Below, piece by piece: positions 7,300-15,130 of a stretch of DNA of 64,000 nt. Numbering within the stretch: the first letter of the stretch is position 1; each line of letters begins with the position of its first letter. The position numbers and the translations under genes were made by a program. Below the pieces are notes generated by a model that saw only the letters and a list, made by a program, of their open reading frames with translations, was not told where the DNA came from and did no database searches. The stretch covers positions 3,286,001-3,350,000 of the forward strand of contig NZ_JNCK01000001.1 of assembly GCF_000731955.1 (NCBI RefSeq), given 5' to 3'. This DNA comes from Halomonas zincidurans B6 (GTDB lineage Bacteria; Pseudomonadota; Gammaproteobacteria; Pseudomonadales; Halomonadaceae).

Positions 7300-8358
7300 A
7301 TGCGATCTACAACATTCAAAAACGTCATGCTGGGTGCTTTCCTGATCTCTGGCCTGGTGCTGGGCGGTCTCGCCCAGGCCGAGATCCAACTGCGAGTGGT
7401 GGGAAATTTCTCCGGTAACAAGAAGCAGGTGGACGGTGTCGAGCGGCCGTTCTTTGCCAAGCTCGATGCGCGCGACGACATGCGCGTGACCTACAATACC
7501 ATGGACGCCATCGGACTCGAGGCGGCCGATGCGCTGCGCAACCTGCGCTCCGGCGCCTTCGATGTGATGTCGGTGCAGATCGGCATGGCCTCCCGCGACG
7601 ATCCTTTCTTCGAAGGCGTCGACCTGGCGGGCGTGGCCCAGAATCTCGACGAACAGCGCGAGGTGGTCGATGCGATTCGCGAGAAGATGGACGCGCGCCT
7701 TCAAGAGCGCTTCAACGCCAAGCTGATGACGCTGTGGCCGTTCGGTCCGCAGATGCTGTTCTGCAATGGCGACATCGAAGGCCTAGACGATCTGCAGGGC
7801 AAGAAGGTGCGCGTGTTCACGCCCTCCATGTCGCGTCTGGTGGAAGGCCTGGGGGCGACGCCGGTGACCCTGCAGTTCAGCGAGGTCTATCTCGCGCTGC
7901 AACGTGGCGTGGCCGATTGCGGCGTGACTGCGCCCACCGCCGCCAATAGCGGAAAGTGGCCTGAGGTCACCACCCACTTGGTGCCGCTACCGCTGTCCTT
8001 CTCCGTTCAGGGGCATTTCATGAACTTGGATGCCTGGAATCGCCTCGATGCGGCCCAGCAGGAAGAACTGACCGCGGCATTCAAGGAAATGGAAAAGCAG
8101 ATGTGGGATCTCGCCCGTGACGTCAACGACGACGCCATCGCCTGCAGTACCGGCCAGGATTCCTGCCAGGACCACACCGCCTACGACATGACCCTGGTCG
8201 ACATCGACGACTCGTCCTCGCAGCTGGTGAGCGAGGTCGCCAGTGAAGCGGTGCTGCCGGTCTGGGGCGAGCAGTGCAACGCGCAGTATCCCGAGTGCAC
8301 CCAGGTATGGAACGAGACCGTGGGTGACGTGACCGGCTTCCAGATTCAGCGGCCGTAA
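7300..8358 (+). CDS. dctP: TRAP transporter periplasmic substrate-binding protein (second system)
   Basis: 352 aa with a signal peptide ending around LAQA-EIQLRVVG. DctP features are the GLDDLQGKKVRVFTPSMSRLVEGLGATPV region, where the conserved binding Arg lies, and VYLALQRGVADCGVTAP. It is only distantly like the other TRAP binding protein in this window. It is rich in cysteine: pairs near the C-terminus (CSTGQDSC, CNAQYPEC) could form disulfides in the periplasm. It follows the racemase-superfamily gene by 68 bp and precedes dctQM, separated by a 12-bp hairpin that may raise its expression over the permeases. Confidence 0.92.
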   Translation: MRSTTFKNVMLGAFLISGLVLGGLAQAEIQLRVVGNFSGNKKQVDGVERPFFAKLDARDDMRVTYNTMDAIGLEAADALRNLRSGAFDVMSVQIGMASRDDPFFEGVDLAGVAQNLDEQREVVDAIREKMDARLQERFNAKLMTLWPFGPQMLFCNGDIEGLDDLQGKKVRVFTPSMSRLVEGLGATPVTLQFSEVYLALQRGVADCGVTAPTAANSGKWPEVTTHLVPLPLSFSVQGHFMNLDAWNRLDAAQQEELTAAFKEMEKQMWDLARDVNDDAIACSTGQDSCQDHTAYDMTLVDIDDSSSQLVSEVASEAVLPVWGEQCNAQYPECTQVWNETVGDVTGFQIQRP

Positions 8359-8364
8359 TCGCCG

Positions 8365-8392
8365 GCGGCAGGGGGCATTGGCCCTCTGCCGC
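8365..8392 (+). terminator. Intercistronic hairpin after dctP
   Basis: A 12-bp stem begins GCGGCAG at 8365 and closes with CTGCCGC at 8392; it has one G-U pair and an ATTG loop. It lies between dctP and dctQ with no T-tract. It probably protects upstream mRNA or attenuates readthrough so that the binding protein is made in excess. Confidence 0.6.
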
Positions 8393-8414
8393 GGCATCTT
8401 GGGAGACTTTCTTG

Positions 8415-9029
8415 ATGCTGACGCAGAAATTCCAACTGGCCGCCCACAAGTTGGCCCATGGCGCGGCCATTGCGGCGGGTTATGCCGCCCTGGGCCTGTC
8501 GCTATTGATTGCCTTCGAGGTAATAGCGCGCAAATTCTTCAACTTTTCCTTGCAGGGCGTCGACGAGATCGGTGGCTACGTGCTGGCCATCGGCGTGGCC
8601 TTCAGCTTCGCCTATGCCTTGCTGCATCGTGCCCATACCCGGGTCGACATGCTGTTGGTCAAGCTACCGGTGCCTCTGCGCGCCTTCCTGAACACGCTGG
8701 CCATGCTGCTGCTGGCAGCCTTTGCCGCCTTCATGCTATGGCGGGCTGTCGAGACGCTACGCGAGACCCTGGAATTCGGCAGCCGCGCCAGCACGCCGCT
8801 GCAGACGCCGCTGTGGATTCCCCAGACCCTGTGGGGCCTGGGTCTTGGCGTGTTCGCCTTGCTGGCGGTGCTGCTGGCACTACGTGCTCTAAGTCTATTG
8901 CTGCACGGTTGTTTCGCGTCCATCAACGGCGAGTTCGATCCCCGCTCCGCGGATGATGAACTGGACGAGGCGCGTCAGGACTACGGCGCCAGCGTGCCCG
9001 AATCTCAGCAGAGGAGAAGCCCCTCATGA
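8415..9029 (+). CDS. dctQ: TRAP transporter small permease, DctQ type (second system)
   Basis: 204 aa from ATG 8415; a TTG just upstream is also possible, but GGGAGA at 8401-8406 fits the ATG. It has four membrane segments and the family block FEVIARKFFNFSLQGVDEIGGYVLAIGVAFSFAYALLHRAHTRVD. The C-terminal 35 residues are polar and acidic. It overlaps dctM by 4 bp. It forms the membrane complex with the next gene. Confidence 0.93.
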   Translation: MLTQKFQLAAHKLAHGAAIAAGYAALGLSLLIAFEVIARKFFNFSLQGVDEIGGYVLAIGVAFSFAYALLHRAHTRVDMLLVKLPVPLRAFLNTLAMLLLAAFAAFMLWRAVETLRETLEFGSRASTPLQTPLWIPQTLWGLGLGVFALLAVLLALRALSLLLHGCFASINGEFDPRSADDELDEARQDYGASVPESQQRRSPS

Positions 9030-10327
9030 TCGGTGCTTTCGAGGTCATGATTGGATTTTTCATCATGCTGGGCATGATGGCTCTGGGGATCCACGTCGCG
9101 GTGGCGATCTTTTTCGTGGCGGTGCTAGCGACGTTGATGTTTCTCGGCCTGCCGCTGCTGTACTCCTTCGGCGATACCCTGTGGGGCACACTCAATGACT
9201 TCATCCTCACGGCGATACCGCTATTCATTCTGTTGGGGGAGCTACTGCTGCGTAGCGGTGTGACCGAGCGCATGTACAGCGCCCTGTCGGTATGGCTCAA
9301 CCGTCTGCCCGGTGGCCTTTTGCACACCAACATCGGCGCCTCTTCGGTATTCGCCGCCATGTCCGGCTCCTCGGTAGCCACCGCCGCCACCATCGGCACC
9401 GTGGCCTTGCCGGCCTTCGCCGAACGCGGCTACAGCGAGCGTCTAGCGCTGGGCACGCTGGCCGCGGGAGCGACGCTCGGCATTTTGATTCCACCCAGCA
9501 TCAACATGATCATCTACGGCGCGATCACCAACACCTCGATCGGCAAGCTGTTCATTGCGGGGATCTTGCCTGGATTAGCTTTGGCTGGGGCCTTTATGCT
9601 GGCGATCATGGCCTTCAGCCTGCTGCGTCCCGGGGTGGCTGGAGAGCGCGAAGCGCGTGTTCCATTGCGCAAGCGCCTGGCGTCGCTGGTGGACCTGTTA
9701 CCGCCGACTTTCGTCTTCGCCATTGTCATGGGCAGCATCTACGGTGGCTGGGCCACCCCCACCGAGGCGGCGGCGCTGGGAGTGGTGGCCGCATCGGTAG
9801 TGGCGGCCCTCAACCGCAAGCTGACCGTCAAGATGCTGCATGAGTGCTTCCTGTCCATGGCGCGCACCACGGCGATGATCATGCTGATCATCGTCGCCGC
9901 TTTCTTCCTCAACTACATCGTCGGCATCCTGGGAATCCCCAACACCCTGACGCGTTGGGTCGCGGACCTGGGGCTCTCGCCCATGGGGCTGATCCTGGCA
10001 CTGGTGATCTTCTACCTGGTGCTGGGCTGCTTCCTCGAGACGCTCTCGATGATGATCGCCACCGTGCCCATCGTGGTACCCATGGTCGTGCAGTTCGGCT
10101 TCGACCCGGTGTGGTTCGGTATCTTCCTGGTGATCATGATGGAAATCTCGCTGATCACCCCGCCCATTGGCATGAACCTTTACGTGGTCCAGGGGGTGCG
10201 CGGCAAGGGCTCGATTGCCGATGTGATGCTCGGCAGTCTGCCGTTTCTCGCCATCATGCTGGCCTTCGTGGCGCTGATCATCGTCTGGCCGGGGCTGGTG
10301 CTGTGGTTGCCCAATGCCATGGGCTGA
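9026..10327 (+). CDS. dctM: TRAP transporter large permease, DctM type (second system)
   Basis: 433 aa polytopic membrane protein, full family length. Motifs include LTAIPLFILLGELLLRSG, MSGSSVATAATIGTVALPAFAERGY and LGILIPPSINMIIYGAITNTS. Its ATG overlaps the dctQ stop. The downstream hydantoinase starts 33 bp later, so the transporter probably imports the substrate or product of the hydantoinase/racemase-superfamily pair. The sequence itself does not reveal the substrate. Confidence 0.95.
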   Translation: MIGAFEVMIGFFIMLGMMALGIHVAVAIFFVAVLATLMFLGLPLLYSFGDTLWGTLNDFILTAIPLFILLGELLLRSGVTERMYSALSVWLNRLPGGLLHTNIGASSVFAAMSGSSVATAATIGTVALPAFAERGYSERLALGTLAAGATLGILIPPSINMIIYGAITNTSIGKLFIAGILPGLALAGAFMLAIMAFSLLRPGVAGEREARVPLRKRLASLVDLLPPTFVFAIVMGSIYGGWATPTEAAALGVVAASVVAALNRKLTVKMLHECFLSMARTTAMIMLIIVAAFFLNYIVGILGIPNTLTRWVADLGLSPMGLILALVIFYLVLGCFLETLSMMIATVPIVVPMVVQFGFDPVWFGIFLVIMMEISLITPPIGMNLYVVQGVRGKGSIADVMLGSLPFLAIMLAFVALIIVWPGLVLWLPNAMG

Positions 10328-10360
10328 CGCTATATCACGACATCAATGGGACTCGTAATC

Positions 10361-11788
10361 ATGCGTTTCGACACCTTGATAAAAAACGCTCTGATCATTA
10401 CTGCGGTCGACCGTTTCTCCGCCGACATCGGCATTCATGGCGGGCGTATTACGGCCTTGGGGCGGGATCTCGGCGAGGCCGATGACATCATCGATGCCGA
10501 AGGCCTATGGGTGCTGCCCGGCGGCATCGACGCCCATTGCCATCTGGATCAGCCCCTCGGCGATGGCGCGGTGATGGCCGACGACTTCCATAGCGGCACA
10601 CGCTCGGCGGCGGCGGGAGGCACCACCACGGTGATTCCCTTCGCCGCTCAGCACAAGGGGCAGTCGCTGCGCGCCGCGGTGGAGGATTATCATCGGCGCA
10701 GCGAAGGCAAGGCCTTCATCGATTATGCCTTCCACATGATCGTCACCGATCCCAACGAAACGGTATTGAAGGAAGAGCTACCGGCGCTGATCGAGGAGGG
10801 CTACAGCTCCTTCAAGATCTACATGACCTACGATGATCTCAGGCTCAACGACCGCGAGATCCTCAATGTGCTGGCCCTGGCGCGGCGTGAGGGGGCCATG
10901 GTCATGGTGCATGCGGAGAATGCCGACTGCATCGCCTACCTGGCCGAGCTGCTTACCGAAAGCGGCCAGACCGGGCCCTATTACCACGGCGTGGCGCATT
11001 CGAGCATCGGCGAGCGTGAGGCGTCCCATCGGGCGATTTCGTTGGCGGAGCTGGTCGACGTGCCGGTGCTGATCGTCCACGTCTCCGGCCCCGAGGCCAT
11101 CGAGCAGATTCGCTGGGCCCAGAACCGGGGACTGCGCGTCTACGGCGAGACCTGCCCGCAGTACCTGATGCTCACCGCTGCCGACCTGGACCGCGACGGC
11201 TTCGACGGCGCCAAGTACGTGTGCAGCCCGCCGCCCCGCGACCCGGCGGCCCAGGAAGCGGTCTGGCAGGGGTTGGAGACTGGCGTGTTCCAGGTGTTCT
11301 CCTCGGATCACGCGCCGTTTCGCTTCGACGATCCCCAGGGCAAGAAGCTGCACGGCGAACACGCCCACTTCGAGCACATTCCCAACGGCATTCCCGGCCT
11401 CGAGACGCGCCTGCCGATCCTGTTCTCCGAAGGCGTGGTCAAGCAGCGCATCGACGTCACCCGCTTCGTCGCGCTGACCGCGACCAATCCGGCCAAGATC
11501 TACGGGCTCTACCCGCGCAAGGGCACCATCGCCATCGGCAGTGATGCCGACCTGACCCTATGGGACGCGGCGGCGAAGAGCACCATACGCAACGCCGAGC
11601 TGCACCACGCCGTCGACTACACGCCCTACGAGGGACTGGAGCTCACCGGCAAGCCGGTTCTGACCCTGTGCCGTGGCCGGATGGTGTCCCGAAATGGCCA
11701 GCCCACCGCTGCGCCGGGCGACGGTATCTTCCTGCACTGCGACAGGCCGCAGCCGGCGCGCCCGCGTGGCGAGGCCAAAGGGTTCTGA
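10361..11788 (+). CDS. Dihydropyrimidinase / D-hydantoinase
   Basis: 475 aa from ATG 10361; ATG 10346 is an in-frame alternative without a ribosome site. This is a cyclic amidohydrolase with a binuclear metal site: His59 and His61 (GIDAHCHLDQP), carboxylated Lys152 (FKIYMTY), His184 (VHAENAD), His240 (VHVSGPEA) and Asp316 (SSDHAPF). It opens cyclic ureides such as dihydrouracil or hydantoins to N-carbamoyl amino acids. It is the last gene of the AMDase-like/TRAP operon. No N-carbamoylase is present nearby, so the pathway is incomplete here or uses a distant gene. Phenylhydantoinase-type specificity cannot be told from dihydropyrimidinase by eye. Confidence 0.92.
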   Translation: MRFDTLIKNALIITAVDRFSADIGIHGGRITALGRDLGEADDIIDAEGLWVLPGGIDAHCHLDQPLGDGAVMADDFHSGTRSAAAGGTTTVIPFAAQHKGQSLRAAVEDYHRRSEGKAFIDYAFHMIVTDPNETVLKEELPALIEEGYSSFKIYMTYDDLRLNDREILNVLALARREGAMVMVHAENADCIAYLAELLTESGQTGPYYHGVAHSSIGEREASHRAISLAELVDVPVLIVHVSGPEAIEQIRWAQNRGLRVYGETCPQYLMLTAADLDRDGFDGAKYVCSPPPRDPAAQEAVWQGLETGVFQVFSSDHAPFRFDDPQGKKLHGEHAHFEHIPNGIPGLETRLPILFSEGVVKQRIDVTRFVALTATNPAKIYGLYPRKGTIAIGSDADLTLWDAAAKSTIRNAELHHAVDYTPYEGLELTGKPVLTLCRGRMVSRNGQPTAAPGDGIFLHCDRPQPARPRGEAKGF

Positions 11789-11798
11789 GCTTGTCTCA

Positions 11799-11885
11799 GG
11801 GCGAAGGCATGTTGCCCTGAGGCCAAGCCGTCCAGGGGTAGTGCGCGACGATCTCGCGAATGACTTCGTCGAACAAAGCGAAAGC
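11799..11885 (-). pseudogene. Unidentified C-terminal coding remnant
   Basis: On the minus strand an open segment encodes ...AFALFDEVIREIVAHYPW followed by a short Gly/Pro tail, ending in TGA at 11799-11801. It has protein-like composition but no start codon or upstream continuation, because a hairpin and the symporter remnant lie directly upstream. I do not recognise the family. It belongs to a zone where several neighbouring genes are decayed. Confidence 0.3.
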
Positions 11886-11906
11886 GGCCCCGGCGGTGCC
11901 GGGGCC
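11886..11906 (-). terminator. GC-rich terminator-like hairpin
   Basis: GGCCCCGGC (11886-11894), loop GGT, GCCGGGGCC (11898-11906) is a perfect 9-bp stem, 28 bp downstream of the symporter remnant's stop on the minus strand. In that direction it is followed by GCTTTCGCTTTG, a weakly T-rich tail. It was probably the terminator of the ancestral symporter gene. Confidence 0.6.
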
Positions 11907-11934
11907 ATTGGCGAGCCGCTGAAGAGGCGCTCGG

Positions 11935-12312
11935 TCAGCTGGCCGGCGGGGCGCTCGGCTGGGTCAGCGTCGCCTTGGGGGCGCGCTCCATGCGCTCGCG
12001 CTCCTGGTCGAGCTTGGCCAGTGCCTCGGCCTCGCTGACCCGCGAGGCCGGCGTGGCCAGGCTGGCCACTACACCACCCAGCGTGGCGACCACGACGGCA
12101 GGAATGCTGGGGTTGCCCCAGAAGTCGCTCCAGCTGTCGTTCGAAATGACCGCCAGCGAGGTGACCGAGGCACTAATCAGGCTGGCTACCGCCCCTTGCC
12201 AGTTGTAGCGCGGCCAGAAGCGGCCCAGCATGCCGCACACGAACAGCCCGGCGAGCACCGTCGAGATCATCTTGGTGATATAGCTGATGACGTTGTCCGA
12301 GGTCAGCGCGAA
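11935..12312 (-). pseudogene. Sodium:solute symporter (SSS family), C-terminal remnant
   Basis: The minus-strand frame from about 12312 to the stop at 11935 reads ...ALTSDNVISYITKMISTVLAG and continues through the segment NDSWSDFWGNPSIPAVVV to a polar tail EAEALAKLDQERERME. This is the last two or three helices and cytoplasmic tail of a large SSS permease (usual length 460-600 aa). The N-terminal three quarters are missing; upstream the sequence switches directly to a D-aminoacylase remnant. An internal ATG (12270) keeps a 111-codon frame open, but a functional transporter is not expected. It presumably once imported an N-acyl-D-amino acid or D-amino acid. Confidence 0.75.
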
Positions 12313-12574
12313 GGCGCGGCGGCATCCACCGCGTCGGCGTAGGCCTCGAAGCTCGGGTAGCGGAAGTCCTCGGCGCGGCCCAGCAGGTTCATCGGGTCGG
12401 GCACGTCACCGCTGAGCGCCCCCGGCGCGGCGCTGATCCCGCAGTTGCCGACCACCACCGGGGTCACCCCCTGCGAGAGCTTGGGCAGCATCCCGGGGGG
12501 CGGATGACGTGGGTGTCGTCGTGGGTATGCACGTCGACGATCCAGGCGCCGCGGATCAGGGTGTCGTAACGCAT
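12310..12574 (-). pseudogene. D-aminoacylase (N-acyl-D-amino-acid deacylase) remnant
   Basis: From ATG 12574 the frame reads MRYDTLIRGAWIVD and then jumps straight to VHTHDDTHVI, which is the metal-binding HxH region normally some 50 residues later: an internal deletion. At about 12500, within a G/C run, the frame shifts. The other frame continues PKLSQGVTPVVVGNCGISAA and PMNLLGRAEDFRYPSFEAY before being cut off at about 12310 and fused to the symporter remnant. At least three lesions are present: an in-frame deletion, a frameshift and a C-terminal truncation of some 350 residues. The intact enzyme would release D-amino acids from N-acyl forms. Confidence 0.8.
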
Positions 12575-12576
12575 GC

Positions 12577-12990
12577 TCAGTCCCCCAGCGGTTGGCGGTT
12601 GTCACCGCCGCGGTGGGCGTCGAGGGTGATCTTGAGCCGGCGCAGCTTGATGCGCGAGCGGTCCTGATGGCGCAGCGCCAATTCGAGGGCCAGCACGTCG
12701 ATGGCGGCGAGCATGGCGTAGCGCGACGCCGAGGGGTGGTAGATGAAGTCGGTCTCGCGGGCCACCACCGGCAGCACCACGTCGCTGGGCTCCAGCGACG
12801 AGGCGACCATCCGCGGCAGCAGCGACTGCGGGTAGGCGCTGATCGCGTAGCCCAGCCGCACCAGCCGAAACTGCAGCTGCTGGGTGAGCATCGTCGAACT
12901 GCCGCCGGCGCCGAACGTGAGGATCTGGCGCGCGCCGTCGAGCAGTTCCACGGCACCGGCGACGGCGAACAGGGCGCCAGCCCGGGAGGA
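12577..12990 (-). pseudogene. RpiR/MurR-type regulator remnant (SIS domain)
   Basis: The minus-strand frame encodes AGAVELLDGARQILTFGAGGSS..., the start of an SIS sugar/amino-acid sensor domain, and ends IKLRRLKITLDAHRGGDN. The N-terminal HTH_6 DNA-binding domain is absent: homology starts at about 12985, where the divergent D-serine-deaminase-like gene begins. Inside the SIS domain EPSDVVLPVVARETDFIYHP looks like a fusion of two DVVL-containing stretches, removing about 60 residues including the middle of the SIS fold. The stop (12577) is 2 bp from the D-aminoacylase remnant start, so both belonged to one operon. Confidence 0.72.
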
Positions 12991-12995
12991 GGGGT

Positions 12996-14264
12996 ATGAG
13001 AGAACCGATGACTGAACCGATGAGTGAACCGGCCAAGCGCAAGGCAATAAGCAACAAGGGCACGCCCGAGACGGGGCGCTCGCTGCTGAATGGGGTCAGC
13101 CTGCCGGCGGCGGCGATCTTCGAGGCGCCGCTTTCGCACAATCTGGCCTGGATGCAACGCTTCGCCGAGGCGCATGGCGCGCATCTCGCACCGCACGGCA
13201 AGACCACCATGACCCCGGCGCTGTTCAGGCGCCAGCTCGAGGCCGGCGCCTGGGGCATCACCCTGGCGACCGCCCCGCAGTGCCGCGCGGCCTTCGCCAG
13301 CGGCGTACCGCGCCTGTTGCTGGCCAATCAGCTGGTCGGCGAGGCCAACATGGCGATCGTCGCCGGGCTGATCGAGGCCGGCGCCGAGTTCTACTGCGTG
13401 GTCGACGGCGAGGCCAACGCCCGCGCGCTGGGACGGTTCTTCGCCGCGCGCGGGTTGACGCTCAACGTGCTGATCGAACTGGGTGTGCCCGGCGGGCGCA
13501 CCGGCTGCCGCTCGCCGGAGCGGGTGTTCGAACTGGCGCGTCTGGTCGACGCCGAACCGGCGTTGCAACTGGCCGGCATGGAGGGCTACGAGGGCGTCGT
13601 GACTGACGCGTCGCAGGGCGCCGACCCGGTGCCGGCGATTCGGGATTATGCCGCACGGCTGGTCGAGTGCGCGCAGCGCCTCGATCGCGACGGCTTGATC
13701 GGTGTCGGCGAGCCGCTCGTCACCGCCTCGGGCTCGGCCTGGTACGACCTGATCGCCGAGGCCTTCGACGCCGCCGAACTGCGCGAGCGCTTCACGCCGG
13801 TGCTGCGCCCGGGCTGCTACGTGGTTCACGACCATGGCCTCTATCGTCAGGCCCAGCGCGGCGTGCTGGCGCGCCGCCCGGACCTGCACGAGGGGTTAAA
13901 GCCCGCGCTCGAGGTGTTCGCCCAGGTGCAGTCGCTGCCCGAGCCGGGACTGGCGATCGTCGCCCTGGGCAAGCGCGACATCGGCTTCGACCAGTTGCCC
14001 GAGCCGCTGCGTCGCTATCGAGAGCAAGGGCCGCGCGAGGGCGGCCGCGCCGACGAGACGCTGAGCGTCGCCGGCTGGCGGCTGACCCGGCTGATGGACC
14101 AGCACGCCTTCATCGAGCTGCCCGCGGGAAGCGACGACGTCGCGGTCGGCGACATCGTCGCCTTCGGCGCCTCGCACCCCTGCCTGACCTTCGACAAGTG
14201 GCGCCAGGTGCTGCTGGTCGACGACGCGCTTAGCGTTCGTGAGATGATGGAAACCCGATTTTGA
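12996..14264 (+). CDS. D-serine deaminase-like (DSD1 / D-threonine aldolase family) PLP enzyme
   Basis: 422 aa, fold-type III PLP enzyme. The Schiff-base Lys is in HLAPHGKTTMTPAL near residue 70. C-terminal SHPCLTFDKW supplies the His/Cys pair that binds Zn in DSD1-type D-serine dehydratases. Central segments GVPGGRTGCRS and GSAWYDL are family-typical. The ATG 12996 is preceded by GGAGGAGG; ATGs at 13008 and 13020 are alternatives. It deaminates or cleaves D-amino acids. It is divergent from the decayed RpiR/D-aminoacylase/symporter genes, which were probably its functional partners, so it appears to be the surviving member of a D-amino-acid cluster. Confidence 0.88.
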   Translation: MREPMTEPMSEPAKRKAISNKGTPETGRSLLNGVSLPAAAIFEAPLSHNLAWMQRFAEAHGAHLAPHGKTTMTPALFRRQLEAGAWGITLATAPQCRAAFASGVPRLLLANQLVGEANMAIVAGLIEAGAEFYCVVDGEANARALGRFFAARGLTLNVLIELGVPGGRTGCRSPERVFELARLVDAEPALQLAGMEGYEGVVTDASQGADPVPAIRDYAARLVECAQRLDRDGLIGVGEPLVTASGSAWYDLIAEAFDAAELRERFTPVLRPGCYVVHDHGLYRQAQRGVLARRPDLHEGLKPALEVFAQVQSLPEPGLAIVALGKRDIGFDQLPEPLRRYREQGPREGGRADETLSVAGWRLTRLMDQHAFIELPAGSDDVAVGDIVAFGASHPCLTFDKWRQVLLVDDALSVREMMETRF

Positions 14265-14451
14265 GCGCCTGCGGCACCGCGGACTGGAGGCGGCGGGGCG
14301 TACTTTGTATGCCGGGCTGGGCGTGGAGTTCTGAGCCGGCCGAGGTGCCGCTGACGCTTCTCGTGAGTGGCGGCGCCTCAAGTTTGCCCCGGCTTCGGCC
14401 GATATCGCTGTGATGGGGCGATAGCAGTCTCGGCAAACGGCAGGAGGGGTG

Positions 14452-15129
14452 ATGGCTCACAAGGCGCGTTGGATTGCATGGCTGGCATGGCCGCTGGCGC
14501 TGGTCTGCGTGACGCCGGCGTTGGCGGCAACGGTGACCGTCACGGACTCAGCCACCGGGCGTCCTTTGGCGGATGCGGTGGTCGAGGTCTATGCGTCGGG
14601 CACCATGCCGGTAGAACGCGATGCGCCTGCGTATGAAATGATGCAGCGTCAGACAACCTTCATTCCCTACGTGCTGGCGGTGCCGGTCGGTGCCGCCGTG
14701 GAATTTCCCAATCGTGACACCACGCGCCACCAGGCCTATTCCTTCTCGCCGGCCCATCCGTTCAATCTGGATCTCTTTCTGCGTGAGACTCCGCCGCCGG
14801 AGTATTTCGACAAGCCTGGCGTGGTGGTGGTGGGCTGCAATATTCACGATTCCATGCAGGCATTCATCATCGTCAGCGAGGCGCCCTATTTCGCCAAGAC
14901 CGGCGACGACGGCACGGTGTCATTCGACTTGCCACCCGGTAACCATCGCCTGCGCATATGGCATCCGAAACTGGAAGACACCCACTACGAGTGGTGGGAG
15001 GGCGAGCTAGCGGGCAATACGTCACGCAGCGTGGCGCTGACGCTCAACGCCAGCCTGCCGGCGGTGGAAAAGCCCTCGGCGCTGGAGCGGCGTTTCCAGC
15101 AGGCCCTGCAACAGCGGCAGTCGAACTGA
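14452..15129 (+). CDS. Periplasmic cupredoxin-like protein (methylamine-utilization-protein-like)
   Basis: 225 aa from ATG 14452, four bases after AGGAGG; a GTG lies one codon earlier. The signal peptide spans about residues 1-26 (...TPALAA-TVTV). A plastocyanin-type copper site is visible: His93 in TTRHQAY, and Cys129, His132, Met135 in GCNIHDSM. The C-terminal part resembles a carboxypeptidase-regulatory-like beta domain (DGTVSFDLPPGNHRLRIWHP). Such proteins are often annotated 'methylamine utilization protein', although no methylamine dehydrogenase is present. It is the first gene of a four-gene operon with a c-di-GMP enzyme, a DUF3034-like protein and a globin lipoprotein. A role as redox or copper sensor input is inference. 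Confidence 0.85.
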   Translation: MAHKARWIAWLAWPLALVCVTPALAATVTVTDSATGRPLADAVVEVYASGTMPVERDAPAYEMMQRQTTFIPYVLAVPVGAAVEFPNRDTTRHQAYSFSPAHPFNLDLFLRETPPPEYFDKPGVVVVGCNIHDSMQAFIIVSEAPYFAKTGDDGTVSFDLPPGNHRLRIWHPKLEDTHYEWWEGELAGNTSRSVALTLNASLPAVEKPSALERRFQQALQQRQSN

Positions 15130-15130
15130 C

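Noticed and set aside
12303..13889. 528-codon minus-strand frame covering the D-serine-deaminase-like gene
   Set aside because: Only its last ~65 codons match a family (D-aminoacylase remnant); the rest is an antisense shadow.
14452..15129. Methylamine dehydrogenase cluster member
   Set aside because: The usual family label mentions methylamine, but no mau genes are nearby; only the cupredoxin motif is supported.
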